Positions 36,561 through 49,030 of a stretch of 64,000 nt of DNA are shown here, piece by piece. Position 1 is the first letter of the stretch. Each line of letters opens with the position of its first letter. Origin of the DNA: Ustilaginoidea virens (lineage: Eukaryota; Ascomycota; Sordariomycetes; Hypocreales; Clavicipitaceae). The notes under the pieces were generated by a model. That model saw nothing but the letters and a program-made list of their open reading frames with translations, was not told the DNA's origin and did no database searches. Both the position numbers and the translations under genes were made by a program. The stretch spans positions 1,488,001 to 1,552,000 of the forward strand of contig NC_057319.1 in assembly GCF_000687475.1 (NCBI RefSeq), in the 5' to 3' direction.

Positions 36561-37549
36561 AAATGCATCAAGAAAAGCAGAAAGAAGACGAAAATCCACC
36601 AGAAAGTAATTCCAGACTCTGGAATTCCCCCCGCAGATTTCGTCGAGAATGGACAGGGATTTGTCGAGCAGTGTCGTTTTTTTTCCTTTTTTTTTTTTTT
36701 TTTCTTCAGTTTGCAAGAGCCGAGAATGTACCTTTCTTTGCGTTTCGTTTGATGCTCTTTTGAGACCGTCTGCGTTTTTTTTTCTTGTCTTGTCTTGTCT
36801 TGTCTTGTCTTGAGAGTCCAAGAGGGATGAGCCAGCTAATTCGTACTGTATTCTCTCTCCCCCCCTTTCACCCGCTGCCATTAAACTAGACTCTGCGGAT
36901 ATTGCCGCCGTGAACCTGCCGTATGGCTGGAAATTCGTGCTTGTGGCCTTGAACCTGGCACTCGTCGCCATTACGGCTAGATCAATACGAGGAGGCCGCG
37001 TAGGCCACGTCGTGCCGCGGCAAGACGACCTCGGCCGCTGGAGTAAGAAGGCCAAGGAGTTTGTGTTTTGGGATTCGCTGTTTCCGCAAACAGTGGCGGA
37101 GTAGATGTCCAGACGGCGTACTTCCTGCTGCTCAACGGGGGCACCTATTTTGACAGCCGTGGCCATAAAAAGAGACGAAAAGGGTGGGTTGGCGTTGGAA
37201 TAGGGGGGGATAGGGGGGGGGGAGGGGAAAGGGAGAGACAGAGAGAACGAGAGAGAGAAAGAGTGAGAAAGAGAGAGAGAGAGAATTGGGTGAGCACAGC
37301 CAAATAAACATGTGGCATCAAACGCTTGCACGCCAACATGAAGCACATCATCTTGAAATACAAAAATCACACAATGCCTCGTCACATGATTCATCGTCTC
37401 ATCATCTTCTTTCCCTTCACCCTCAAAGAGGCAGGCAGGTCGTCAGGCATCTCGCCCCTTCCCGAGATCGAATCCGTGTGATGCGTCCAAGTGGAAAGAG
37501 GCCCGGCCCCGCAAGCATGATGGTAGCAATAACGGGCCTACTTCCCGTC
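36561..37549. other. Convergent region with simple repeats
   Basis: Apart from the possible exon above, it holds a T-run (36677-36703), a TCTTG array (36784-36812) and a GAGA-rich tract (about 37200-37283). It lies between converging genes. Confidence 0.5.
36890..37104 (+). other. Possible extra C-terminal exon of the granulin-like gene
   Basis: Open frame after a TAG acceptor, in phase with a weak GTGAAT donor at 36552. It reads DSADIAAVNLPYGWKFV followed by a hydrophobic stretch (LVALNLALVAITA) and ends QTVAE. Codon choice looks coding, and there is no in-frame ATG upstream, so it needs a 5' exon to be expressed. The weak donor is the main doubt. Confidence 0.35.
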
Positions 37550-39967
37550 TCATGCCTCCCTCGACAGAGATTCGTCGAGAGCGTCATTCCGCACAGCATT
37601 CGGGTCAATAAAGGCCTGGGGGAAAATGCCCCATTCGCCTTTGGAGTTGGTTCCGCACCAGCACCAATGGTCAGGATGCTCCCCTACATCGATACGTCAG
37701 CACCATGGGATGCAGATTCGTTTGGTTTCAGTGGCCCCTCGGGCCTCGGAACTTCTTACATGCAATATTTTTGATCGTCTCGCCCTTGTTGAACCTCAGC
37801 CAAGGCGTCTCCTTTCCATGCTTCGAGGCAAATTTCCACTTGGCCTTGCCGCTCACCAGGGTATCGATGCCCCTATGGCTTAGGAGCTTGCTCCCCGGGG
37901 CAATGAGCATCACAATATCCGAAGGGGCCGACGCAAACACCCCGTCGTGCCATGCGAATATCCTCTTCCCCCTGAACTGTGGAGGCCACTTTATACCGGT
38001 AAGCCTTGCCCCCACCGCAAGTTGCAATTCTTCGGGCCGATCTCGGTCGACAATGTTCCTTTGCAAGTCAGCCTTGCGCACTTCCTTTGTAGCGATACCA
38101 GTCGGGCGACCGTCGACTTCGGTGCGTTCTTCATGGATAGGATGCCTCCTGGGTGGAAAGTTGAGCTGGAGATCGTAATTGTTGCGGAGATGGGAGGGGA
38201 CGTCGGCGCCGTATACGATGGACACGCCGGGAACAAGCGGCAAGGGTCGAGGATGGCGAGACAGGTGGGCGAAGAGGTCGTCTGCGGAGAAGAAGACGGT
38301 AGCGTCGCTTTCTTCAAAAGTGTAGCCGTTTTGGACACAGAACAGACAGCCGTATATTGCGTCTGTGGCCTTTGCCACGGAAAGATGGGATTTTTGTAGA
38401 AAGCGGATGCGGTAGTGCATGTCTCGCTTTACTAGACTACCGCTTCCTGTTGTCATTAATTTCAAATTGTTAGTTTTTCTTGGCCCTTTTTTTTTTCCCA
38501 TTCCGGCCTCGTTTCCCGTTACTTTGGGCATGGGGGGGGGGAAGCTCCCCAAACATGTAGAGAAGTTTGTCAAGGTGCCTCACCTTTATTAGACAAATCC
38601 ATCTCAATTTGATCGTAATCAAGCTCCATGGCACATCCGGTGCATTTCGCGACGACGCGAGACAGGGTCCGATGAACAGGCTTCTGCTTCTGCTTCACCC
38701 CATTATTTCCCTTGAGTATCTCCTGAGCCCCGGCGCAGAAGCCTTTGTAGCGATAAAATGAACTGAATTGATCGATGGTACATTGTTTGGATAGAGATCC
38801 AGTCGACGGAGCGGTAGCATGGCCAAAAGTGGCTCTCCTTTGCGTTCTGTTGGCCAAGGCACAATCTTCGGATACACGATGAGCCACAGATGCTTTGGGA
38901 AGCTCAAGACCTGCGCCTGGGATATGATAGTGCGCATGCCGCCAAGACATTGGCTCCTCGACGAGCCGCGAAGGACTAGTCGAAGAGGCAGATTCGTCAT
39001 TTTGGCGAACGGGTGCTACGGATTGGTTGCTGGAGGATAGCGATGATTGGAGGCTGCTGTATGATTGATGTCTCAGGTTGGCGTTGACGTAGTCGAGGCT
39101 GGGGGACTGGATGGAGTACATTGTCTTGTTTTGCGCATGGACTGGTATTCGATGAAGGTGAGAAGCGGCAGGACGAGACTGAAAGTGCAAACATGTGATG
39201 GGGTTGTCAACCGCAAGAGCGGCGTCGAGGTCAGGCTTGTCAGGTTCGAACCTGCCCTCTGGTGGTGTGGAAACTGGCCACGAGTAGGCAGATGCGGATA
39301 AAGAGGATCGGTGCATGGATGAGGATGGTGTGGATTCGGGGAGAATATGGAATGGCTCTTCTTTGTCCGGGATTTTGGCTAAAAGCTCAATGTTCATCCT
39401 GACGAGAATGTTGTACAATTTGGGTGCGAGGCTGCGACACAGCTGCTGAAGCTCGTCGTATTTGTCTTGGTTGAAGTTTTGGGTGCCGAGGTAGTCGTCA
39501 AAGCCCCAAAGCAGATGGGTGAGTTGCAGGTGAAAGTCGCTCACGTCTTCTAAGCAAAGTTGAAATGCCGGAGTTTAGTCTTTCTTTTTTTTTTCTTCTT
39601 TTTTTGTTCTTTTTTTTTTTTCCTCTTCTTCTTCCTCCTCGTTTTTTCTTCTCCCATGCTTTACTTTTTGTTGGGTGGCATCGTCCTTGTGAAGAAACGG
39701 GGGATCCTTGCAAAGCTCACCGTGATTCTTTATGCGATTCACAAATGCAGGACCATGTTGGCTGAGGATCTTGTTGAGCAGCGGTTGGAGACGGTTAAGG
39801 GCACGCTGACCCTCTCTGGCGAGGCTTTCGGCCGTCTTCCGCATCGGAGACGCTTCATCCGGGGCGTTACAAGCAGCCTCTTTGGCTTTGTGGACAATGT
39901 CATGGAAAGGCGTGAGGATGAACTCTGCCACCTCGACGGCGTCTCGTTCGGCGGCGACGTTGGACAT
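37550..39967 (-). CDS. SH3-domain protein with zinc-finger-like cysteine/histidine module
   Basis: Four exons: 39721-39967, 38584-39549, 37760-38446 and 37550-37683, giving 677 residues. All three introns have GT/AG ends and keep frame: KNHEDVSDFHLQL, SNKGSGSLVKRD and KNIAWEHPDHWCWC at the joins. Residues 1-150 are helical and may form a coiled-coil-like bundle; residues 150-370 are Ser-rich and probably disordered. AKCTGCAMELDYDQ, then YGCLFC and HLSRH suggest a zinc-binding module at about residues 390-470. The C-terminal 65 residues (KWKFASK...LRFNKGETI...WCWCGTNSKGEWGIFPQAFID) have the SH3 layout. Such proteins occur across Pezizomycotina with no defined function. The role is therefore unknown, possibly an adaptor. 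Confidence 0.8.
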
Positions 39968-42900
39968 GGGATGGTGCGCGGGATGTGATTGGCATGGAGC
40001 TTGGCCCAGGACCAGTATGAATAATCGCGCGCTCGGCAAACCGCAATGCAAAGGCAGCAGGTAGCGTAGACGACGGTTAAGAGAAAAAATAGAAGAAAAA
40101 AAAACGGCGTCCCTGATTAAAGGGGACTGATCTTGACAGAGGGGAAGGGAAGCTTGACAAAAGGGAAATCTTGACAAAAGGGAACCTTGACAAAAGAGCA
40201 CTGGGTAATGTAGCAAACTTGGGTAATGCCAAAGCCATCAACAAAGAAACGGCCACGGCGCATTTCCAAGGGTCCGGGACTTCCGGCCCAAGGAAGGGAA
40301 AGGGCATCCCACGTTGCAGTATGGACAGAGCAGCAGCGAGCCTGCCTCGCTTCACAGTTCTTGCCGTCGAAGCATGATTTGCTGACGTCGTCGGGGAGGG
40401 AAAGAGAAAAAACGAGAAGGGAAAAAATAAAATAAATAAAATAAAATAATAAATAAAAATAAAAAGGAAAAGAAAAGGCCCCGAGGCCGGACATGGAAAA
40501 CTTGTTGCTGCAGCGAGGGCAACGTTGCTTGCTTCCTTGCTCATACCAGACATACATAATCCGATCTGGAGCTTCTCTTGCCCTCTCCGGCGTTCTTCGC
40601 AATGTGGCCTGCCTAGTTGTCGGGTTGCAGCAAATACGAGATTTTTCTTTTTTTCTCCTCCCTTTTTTTTTGGGGGGGGGCGGGGGAGGGGGGAGGGGGA
40701 GGGGGGAAGGAAAGGGATGTGCTCTGACGTTGTGGCCAAGTCGATAAGAGCGTTGCGTTTGCTTTTCTCGACCCAGGCCACCATCATCCATCATCCATCC
40801 TCCATGGTCATCCATCCAACCATCACGGTGTGTTTGGTCGAGGGGCGCAGGCGTGGTGGGCACGGGCACAGGCACGGGCACGGGCACGGGCACGGGCGTT
40901 GGGGTGGTGATGGTGATGATGGTGGTGGTGGTGGTGGTGGCAAGCAGTGAGAGTTGGAGGAGTGGACCAGACTCTGGTGGCCTCTTGCAGCAGGAGTGGG
41001 CTGATAAGAGCAGGACGACATGGACAAGACTGCATCCGCCCGGTGGATGCAGTCAATGTCTTACACTGCAAGACATCCAAGCGGTTGCCGCCACCGCGGT
41101 GATTCTGTCAGCCGCGCAGCGGAGGCGGGAAGACCACAGACCACAGAGGAGTCGGAGGATTCAACAGGATTCAATGTCTTGTTCCATTGTCTTGTCACTG
41201 CATCACTGCATCCAGGAACTCTACTCCGTACTAGGTGCTAGGTACCTAAGGTAGGTAGGTAGGAGGTAGGTTAGGTTAGGCAAGGTAGGTACTTACCTAA
41301 GGTAGGTAGGTACATACATAGTATTCGACAAGCCACTACGGGCTATAGAGTAGGGGACTGGACCCTCCCAGCTGCCGATTGGTCCAGCATCCTCCCCTGG
41401 ACGGGCCGTTTGCAGGGCGCTGACATCTGCGATAAGCAGCCACTGGGTACTACGGAGCACAAGCCAGGCAGCAACAGAATTTCGAAGCTTGCTGCCAAGT
41501 TGCCGAGTTTTTCCTGAGGCCTCCTCCGGTCTCTTTTGGAGGGTAAAGTGTCCGAGGGCCCCCGACTTGGGAATGTGGTGGAAGCGCTGGACCGGAAACG
41601 GCACCGGGGGGGGGGGGGGGCTGAGTGTTTCCTGTTGCCTGTTTGCAAAGTTGTTTGTTGCATGTGCAGTTGCATGTTGCATGTTGCAGCAACAATCAAA
41701 CGATTTCATGCTGTGACGGCATCACGAGCGAGGAGGTACCTAAAATACATAAGGTACCTACCTCTACCTACCTTAGTGAGCGGGGTTGGGGGCTGCAAAT
41801 AGGGGCCGCGAAAATACAATCGTCAAACGCCCAATCTCGGGATGGAGCACGGCAGCTGACTAACCAGATGCGAGTGCAGTGGCCAGGTGTCCCTGCCCGT
41901 GCCCGTGCCCAGTACAGCACAGCACAATACAGCACCGTACAGTACATGTTCAGTACGTCTCGACCCGTCAATGCTGCAGTAGCATGGCTCCATGCAAAAT
42001 CATGGACCCCTTGCTGCTTCTTGTTCTCCACCGGGCCGGTCATGCCATGAATAGCATCATCTACATAGCTTCCACCGCGTCCACCTCCACGGGAATGCTT
42101 TGGACTTTTGCCACGTTCTGACCCGAAACGCGGCGGTTGGTCGGGTGAATCGGCGCCAAAGTTTAAAAAACCTGTCTTGTAAATCCCCCCATGAAACAAC
42201 GGACCAATGTGAAGCCGCACTGCCCAGACCTAACCCCCCCCCCCCCCCCCCCCCGTCGGCGATAGGGCTGAACCTACCGGGTAGGCTTGCAGATGCAGAG
42301 TATATAGAATGGGAGTCGAGGGAGGGACGGACAAAGACAAGACAAGACAAGACAAGACAAGACAAGACCCGTCAGTCAACTGGTTTGCTTACGAGCTTGA
42401 AAGCAATGCCATGTTTGGCATGCCAGATGGCAGCGCGTCCGCAGCCAATCGGACAACGGACCCGGGGTCGCCTGGCGATGCGTAACCCCTGAGCCGACGC
42501 AGACATGACTCGAACTTGACTCTATGGAGGCCCACGAATCAACGGGGTTGGTGGCAGCGCTGCTTTCCCCATGACCGCTCGCTTGATAACCGACATGGGC
42601 GTTATCCGCGATGCTCCAGAGCAACAAGTCCGCATCAGCTTCGGCTTGCTACAATGGCCCCGGATGGCCCGCAGGCAATCATCGCTCCTTGGTTTTTCCC
42701 CCCGTTTCAGCGCCAAGGCTCGGCCTCATTCTCGTGCAAGTCTGCTCCCTGTCGCGGGGGAAAGGAGAGGGGGGGGGGGGGGGGGGGGGGGGCCAGGCTG
42801 GCCCAAACATGCACCACCCGCTTGTCCTGTCCCCGCCCCGTGTCGTCGCAGCTTTGAAAAAAAGCGCCCAGAACGACGGATGCTCCAAGCGATGCTATGC

Positions 42901-43435
42901 CGATAAAATCCCGCCGTGGCTGCGCCTTGCTTTCCCCGTGGTCTTGGGCTTTCTCCGCACGCTTAGCGCGGGTGGGCTTGCCCATGGCATGGTTGTTCCG
43001 TTTCTGCTCATTGCTTGTTGCATCGTCGGCAAAAAGGGAGAGTGGCGGCGGCAACAAGCGGCACACGCGTTGGCTTGTTTGCTGGCCTGCGACTGGGACT
43101 GCGGCAGCGACTCCCCAGGCAGGAAACGGCAGGTTGGAGGCCTCGGCCTCGCTGCCATGAAGCACTTGAGCATCCCCAAAGGCCATAGGGGCCTTGATGG
43201 CACCATGGATTCACCAACACTTGTTGAAGCAAGCCGTAGAGCCCCCTCACTCCTCACTCTCCTCCCGCACGCATCCGACGCAAGTCATGTGACATTGGAT
43301 CCGCTTCATCCCCATCGCTTGACATCAAACCCAGACATGCGGGTGTCAGCAAAAAAATAATAATAATAATAATAAATAAATAAATAAATAAGTAAATAAG
43401 TGAAACAAAAGGCCATCCAAAGCCATCTGATCGAC
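39968..43435. repeat. 3.5 kb gene-poor region with microsatellites and dispersed motifs
   Basis: Between divergent genes. Contains an A/T-rich tract (40416-40475), a CGGGCA hexamer array (40858-40898), a GGTGGT tract (40910-40940), TACGGAGTA (41222), GGTACCTA clusters (41229-41325 and 41737-41772), a GACAA array (42336-42366), C and G runs (42234-42254, 42769-42792) and an AATAA tract (43355-43400). Long frames here are interrupted by repeats and none resembles a known family. Confidence 0.6.
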
Positions 43436-44022
43436 ATGGGCGGGCTTTGGATCCTGCTTTTGGCATTTCTAGTCTTGCTTTTCATCGGACCAGTACGTTG
43501 CAATCCGTCTTCCGCCTCCAAAGTCAGGGCTAGCCATCTGTCTGCTCTGCTCTTGCTCTCACCAACTGACCGAACCCCCCCCCAAAGGCTCTCCTTGCGA
43601 ACCGCTCACCCATCCCCGAACTCTCCGAAAACGTCTACAAGATCACGGAAGCCGCGGAGCTGGACGCCCTCTTGTCCTCGACCACCCGCGTCGTGGTTGA
43701 TTTCTACGCCGACTGGTGCCCGCCATGCCGAGCCATTGCGCCGTTTTTTTCAAAGCTGGCCGACAGCCACGCCAAGCACGGCCAGGTTGCCTTTGCCAAA
43801 GTCAATGTCGACCGCGTCAGCGACCTGGCCAAGCGGTACGGCGTGGCCGCCATGCCGACGTTTATGGTGTTTGACAAGGGCGTGCCCGGCGGCGTGGCGG
43901 TCCCGGGCCTCGGAGGTCGCCCGTCCGTCGGCCTGGCTGACGACGGGAGGGTCTCCAAGGTCATGGGGGCCGACAGGGTGGCCCTCGAGGCTGTAGTTCG
44001 CACGTTGGCGGAGGGGGAGTAA
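43436..44022 (+). CDS. Thioredoxin with N-terminal membrane anchor
   Basis: Exons 43436-43492 and 43588-44022 give 163 residues. Residues 1-20 (MGGLWILLLAFLVLLFIGPA) form a hydrophobic signal peptide or anchor. The thioredoxin fold follows: VVVDFYADWCPPCRAIAPFF with active-site Cys63 and Cys66, VNVDRVSDLAKRYGV and the cis-proline motif MPTF near residue 109. The active site is WCPPC, not the classical WCGPC; a proline there usually alters redox potential. The C-terminal third has a Gly-rich insertion (GVPGGVAVPGLGG) before the last helix. It is probably exported or held in the secretory membrane, unlike cytosolic thioredoxins. Confidence 0.85.
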
Positions 44023-44529
44023 GAGGAGGGGGGGGGAGCTGGATGCCCCGGTAGGGACAATCGGGGCATCCGGGGCAGCCGGGGTTTCTGAAACCGTGGG
44101 TAGCCTTGTTCTGACTGCTGGTGCTGGGTGAAGACGAGATGGGATTCGACTCGGAAAGGAGCCGGCGTATACGGAGCGGAGCGGAAGCGTCTCGCTGCGC
44201 GGACTGGTTGGTGTGCTCCGTGTAGTATAGGCTTTGCTCCCGTCGAGGCGCATCGTCTTTCCGCGGGGAGTGCCGGTAACTCCGCCACGCAACACCATGG
44301 TAATTGCGCGCTCACTGTTCTTGGCCTACTTGAGAGTCAGGATGGTCACAAACGGCGTGTTCGCTCGTGCCAGTCTTCTCTTTTACCCGGCGTCTCGGTT
44401 GGACAATTCACGGAAGCAGTAGGGCCCATGCTGCGGGCGGTCGGGATTTCGCCCCCCAGACGCCCATTTGTTTTTCTGTCAAATTCTTCTCCACCCCTTC
44501 TGGACGACATGTTTCCTCTCATTGTGCCT

Positions 44530-44560
<31 letters not shown>

Positions 44561-47500
44561 CCCGCTGGCTTTTTTGAGTCACAGCCTCGCCCAAGATGCT
44601 TTAACCCCGAGTTGAAGCAAGGTAGCTAGCTAGCTGTAACGCTCCAGGCCATCTTTTATACCAACTTTTCAGAGGTTGAGCTCCCGTGTTTGACGATGAG
44701 TCTCGTGTACACGTCGTGGAGGCATCGAGCCTGCTTCCAGCGTAGGCCCTCGTGTCCCAAGGTTGATCCCACCGGCGGACATGGTTTAAACCGGTCAGGT
44801 ACCACACAAAAACAAGACGCGCAGGCAATTGTTGAAATTACAAACCTCGTTTGAGAGGAGGGTTGTTGGCAACGGGCGGCAGATGGCAGATGCCTTGGCA
44901 GCGGGAATTGCATCGAGCTCAAGATGGGTAGCACCCAGGTCTGCAGGTCTAGGTCGACCGTAGCTAAACGGCAACGTGTCTCACACGCTCCAAAGTCAAG
45001 CTGTCCAGGCTCTTCTCCCTACAAGACCCAGATACAATCCCGACTTGTCGGTCGGCTTGATGTAATACCGTAACAAGGCCACGAAGCGGGGAACGCGTTG
45101 CCCTGCCGCGATGCCCATCCGCTATCATGGCAGCAGCGCCGAGACGGCACACTGATGGAAAAGTGGCTGAATCTCGTGGCAGGCATCTAGCAGAGGCAAG
45201 GGCATCGTCCCTCTGCCGCCCACCTGTGGACAACTTGGCCCATACGTACACTTCGAGCTCGTGCCCACGACTGCCCACGACTGCCCACGACCAAGGTATC
45301 GAATCATGACCAACACGTACGCGTCCGGTAACAATGCCGAGAGCTGCCCCAGCAAAAAGCAACACGGAAAACCAAGTTCCTACATCAACGTTTATACTGG
45401 CTTTTCGGACCCATGGTGTGTTCAAGGACGACCGAGATTAAGACGGCCGGTTGCAAGGACAGCAAACACTGGAGCAGCCCGCCCGCCCGCCGACCGAAAA
45501 ACGCAGGTAGGATTGCGCCCTGCTAGAACGGTGGGGAGGGGGCTACCCGTTTCCAGACATGACATGGTCCTCAGACGGTGTATGCACCGCTAGGAACGGC
45601 TCTCGAGACGAGCGTGGTAGAATGGCTCCGGCCACTATGCTCCGTAAGCCAGCAGAGAAATTATTGGACCAGTCATGGCCAATACGTTGACGCCACTCGG
45701 TCGCAAAATGCAGCTCACTCCTGGGAGTCGCGGCAGCAGCAGCAGCAGTAGTAGTAATAACGTTTCATCTGTCCCTGCACTCGGTCGCTGTGTGTACGTA
45801 CGTACGGGGCGCCACCCTTCCTTTGCTGTACACATCAGTGTCGATGAGTCGATGTGCTCGGAAGGCAGGCAGGACGCGGTGCCACCATCCAACGCCATGA
45901 TCATGATCAGTACATACCAAAGACGATGGCGTGTGCACCACAATAACCCACCAACGCCAGCCAGCAACGGCAAGCACAGAAGGGCTAGGTACCCAAGGTA
46001 TCAGGTAGGTGGTACGTGTGCTTTACTCGCAAGTCTCGCGTTCTACCCGTCTTGTGCCTGAACCTCCAGGGGTCTGTTGCTCTGTGGCGGGCATGCAAGG
46101 TTGGCAGCGGCAGCGGCAGCGGCAGCGACAGCGACAGCGTGGCATGGGTCGGTGGAGACGAGAGTTTTCGGCGCGGGGATGCCGGAGAGGCAGGGGGAGG
46201 GTGGGGGGAATGTCATGTCCCGCGTCGTTGCTTCTGATCTTTTGTGGACATACGGACGGACGTGATGGTGCAACGGTGCGCAGGACAGAGTGACGGCGAG
46301 AAGCCAACCCAACCGAGTTGGAGCTGCGTTTCCTTTCCAAGATGGGACATGATAGAGAGGAGAGGGCCGGCGTCTGGTGCCAAGCCACATGCCATGTCAC
46401 ATGACGGCACCGCGTGGCAGCACCTAGCGTCCGCATTTAGCGCCTGTCGGAAACGGCAACGGCCTGGCACCGGGCTGGGGCTGGGGCTGGGGCTTTTTAG
46501 ATTACAGTTACAGCGGGGGCGGACTTGTGCACGCACTCAACGGTCAACTGTCAATTGGCTGTCAATGGCTGTCAACGGCTGCCATTGAGAGCACCTCGCA
46601 CTGGCTGGCGCTGGCAGCGCTCCTCAACATGGAGTTTTCATTTCAATTAAGCCTTTCTGCAGCCGGCCTCGTCGTCAGCAGCTCCATCAGCTTCGTCAGC
46701 TTCGTCAGCTCCATCAGCTCCGTCAGCTTCGTCATCTTGGTCATCTTCATCTTTGGCTACCGCGAAAGCTCCTGGCAGACACCACCCGCCGAGAGACAGG
46801 CAGTGGCTTGGTGAACAGCCTGGTTTCCGTCAGCGAACCGGCCCACACGGTGGACAAAGCCCTCGTTATCCTTCCGGCGCCGCCATCCAACCGACACATG
46901 ACGCGAGGGCCTTGTTCCTTTTTCCATCTCGTGGTTGTGGTTGTGGTTGTGTCAGAGCAGAGTTTATTGGTCATTGATCCAGATGTTGTGTGGCACGAAA
47001 AGCCACCAAACCTCGAGGCCATATACTCCGTACCGTGTACGTGCATCCCGTGCCTAAGGAGGGTACACGTACCTCCCAAGGCAAGGAAGGGTCGGTAGGG
47101 CCATACTGCTGCACCCTAATGTGACGCCTCACCGATTGACTCTATCGGGCTTCATATACCGTGATACGTACCCTAGGGGTGCGCCTGTGCTAACAACCCC
47201 ACGCCAAGGAAGCGATGTGCAAGATGTGCAAGTGCAAGTGCAAGTGCAAGAACAAACCGACCAATCGTGGCGCGACATTTCTCCAAGACGCAACGACGGG
47301 ATAGAATTCGAGATTCTGCACTCGACGTGCATTCGTTATGCAGAGAATGGCTTGCCAGGCAGGGCTGCCCTGGCCAATGAGGGCCTGAGTGGTGCCTTGC
47401 CTACTTCCGTCCCGTCTTTGGGCTCCGCAGCCTGCCTGTTGCCTGCCTCTATCATCACCAGCGACCACCAGCGACCACCAGCGACCGCCGAGCCGAGCCA

Positions 47501-49030
47501 AAACTACTCGTCATATTTTTTTTTTTTTTGGGCTCGACAATGGCCGGCCAAAATCCAAAGATGCAACGCGCAGCCGACAGCCTGTCAAGGGCGGCCTGTC
47601 AAGGACACTCTGCCCTGCACGTTGGTCCAAGGCCATGTCCAAAATGCAACTGTCACCCTCGCCTGCCGCCCATCCACCACCCCTTCTTCGTCGTCGCGAC
47701 AGCTATCGACATTTGCGTGGAGAAGGCTCCGAGGACTCGCGCCAAGCAAGCCAAGCAAGCCAAGCAAGCCAAGCAAGCCAAGCAAGCCAAGCAAGCCAAG
47801 CAAGCCAAGCAAGCCAGGCTCAGGCTCAGGGCCATCCTGCCGACAATATCGAGACCTAGTTCCTTTTCCCAAACTCCATGCCTGCCGTTCGATGCCAACA
47901 TGTGCCACCGCTGGGCGAGTGTGGTTGATCATGGTAGTGACAGACCGTCCTAGACCTAGAATCAAAGGACAGCCCCAAGCGAAGCCCCCCGACCCCCATC
48001 TGTCCCGTTCGTTTGGGAAACACGGACGAGTCGAATACACAATTTAGCCTTATTCCAGGGGTCTTTTCCTCCCGTGGGCCATTGTACTGATTCATGCCGA
48101 ATCGCCAGACGAGTTTTCTGTCCTGGAGCTACAAGAATTCGGATGTTTGTCCGCATCGTGATTCTTGGGGAGAGCTACCCGCCTGCAGGTCTCAGATTTT
48201 TTTTATTTTCTTTTTATTTTCAACTTCTTTCCCGTTTCCCTCATAATTACCATCATCATCACCACCATCATCTGCTTTCATGCAGTAGTATTTCATCCGG
48301 ATGTTTGGCATATAGCGACAAGTTCATCTACTCCCCCCAACACCCATGGTCACGATCTGTGTTTTTCTTCTTCTTCCCTTTTTGTCCTTTCTGCTTTCAT
48401 CAAAGCCCGTCAGGGTGCTACGCCCTGCTCGGAAGTAAAGCAAGGAGGTCCTCTTGGCCCGTTGACATGCATTGCCGTTTGCATGAGCGGTGCAGGTCGA
48501 CGCTTAAAATGGCCTCTTTGGGGGGGGGGGGGGGGGGGGGGGGCGTTGACATTGCCAGATGGAGTGGTAATACATGATCAAATATTGGGGGAAGCGGCAG
48601 GATTGTCTTATAAAAGCCAGTCAGGCAGAGAACTGCTATCTGATTTCCGCCCCCTTGGATCTGCATCCGTCAAGGATGGGTTGGGCCAAATCATGGCATG
48701 GGCGGTGCTGAAAAAGTCAAACTCACTCGCGGGGAAGTAAAAAAAAAAAAAACCCAAAAAAAAAACCAAAAAAAAAAACAAACAAACAAACAAGGAGCAC
48801 ATGAACCCGATGACACTCAACCCTCGAGATGGCATGGAAATTGTAGAAGAGTATTATTCTCCCAGCGTTTCCCTTCCTTCGTCCCCTTCACTCTGCCCCC
48901 TCCTTCGCTTTCATCTCCTGTTCTTTTTTTTTTTTGTCGTTTCTTTTTTTTGCATTCCCGTCGTCGAGGCTGCCATCAGAAGAGAGAGAAAAAGAAAATC
49001 GCAGAGAAGAAAAAGACAACAAGTATCAAG
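44023..49030. repeat. 5 kb gene-poor region with homopolymers and short arrays
   Basis: Includes 29 T (44532-44560), a GGTACC motif (45986-46013), a GGCAGC array (46103-46139), an AGCTTCGTC tract (46675-46740), TACGGAGTA-like sequence (47023), an AAGTGC array (47228-47250), a 9-bp GCCAAGCAA array (47741-47814), a G run (48520-48543) and A/C-rich tracts (48737-48795) leading into the bZIP leader. No gene was recognised; frames through the arrays are repeat translations. Confidence 0.6.
47741..47814. repeat. 9-bp minisatellite (GCCAAGCAA)
   Basis: About eight nearly perfect copies in the 5 kb gene-poor region. Confidence 0.85.

Noticed and set aside
35373..37394. 673-codon minus-strand frame
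   Set aside because: Antisense of the granulin-like exons and simple repeats, with no family resemblance.
39243..39252. GGTTCGAACC resembling a tRNA B box
   Set aside because: Lies inside a coding exon (GRFEPDKP) and has no A box or cloverleaf around it.
46627..46814. Small hydrophobic frame (about 60 codons)
   Set aside because: Hydrophobicity comes from a repeated AGCTTCGTC tract; no other support.
47121..48047. 308-codon frame
   Set aside because: Runs through a 9-bp array that yields a Ser-Lys-Pro repeat; no domain or promoter evidence.
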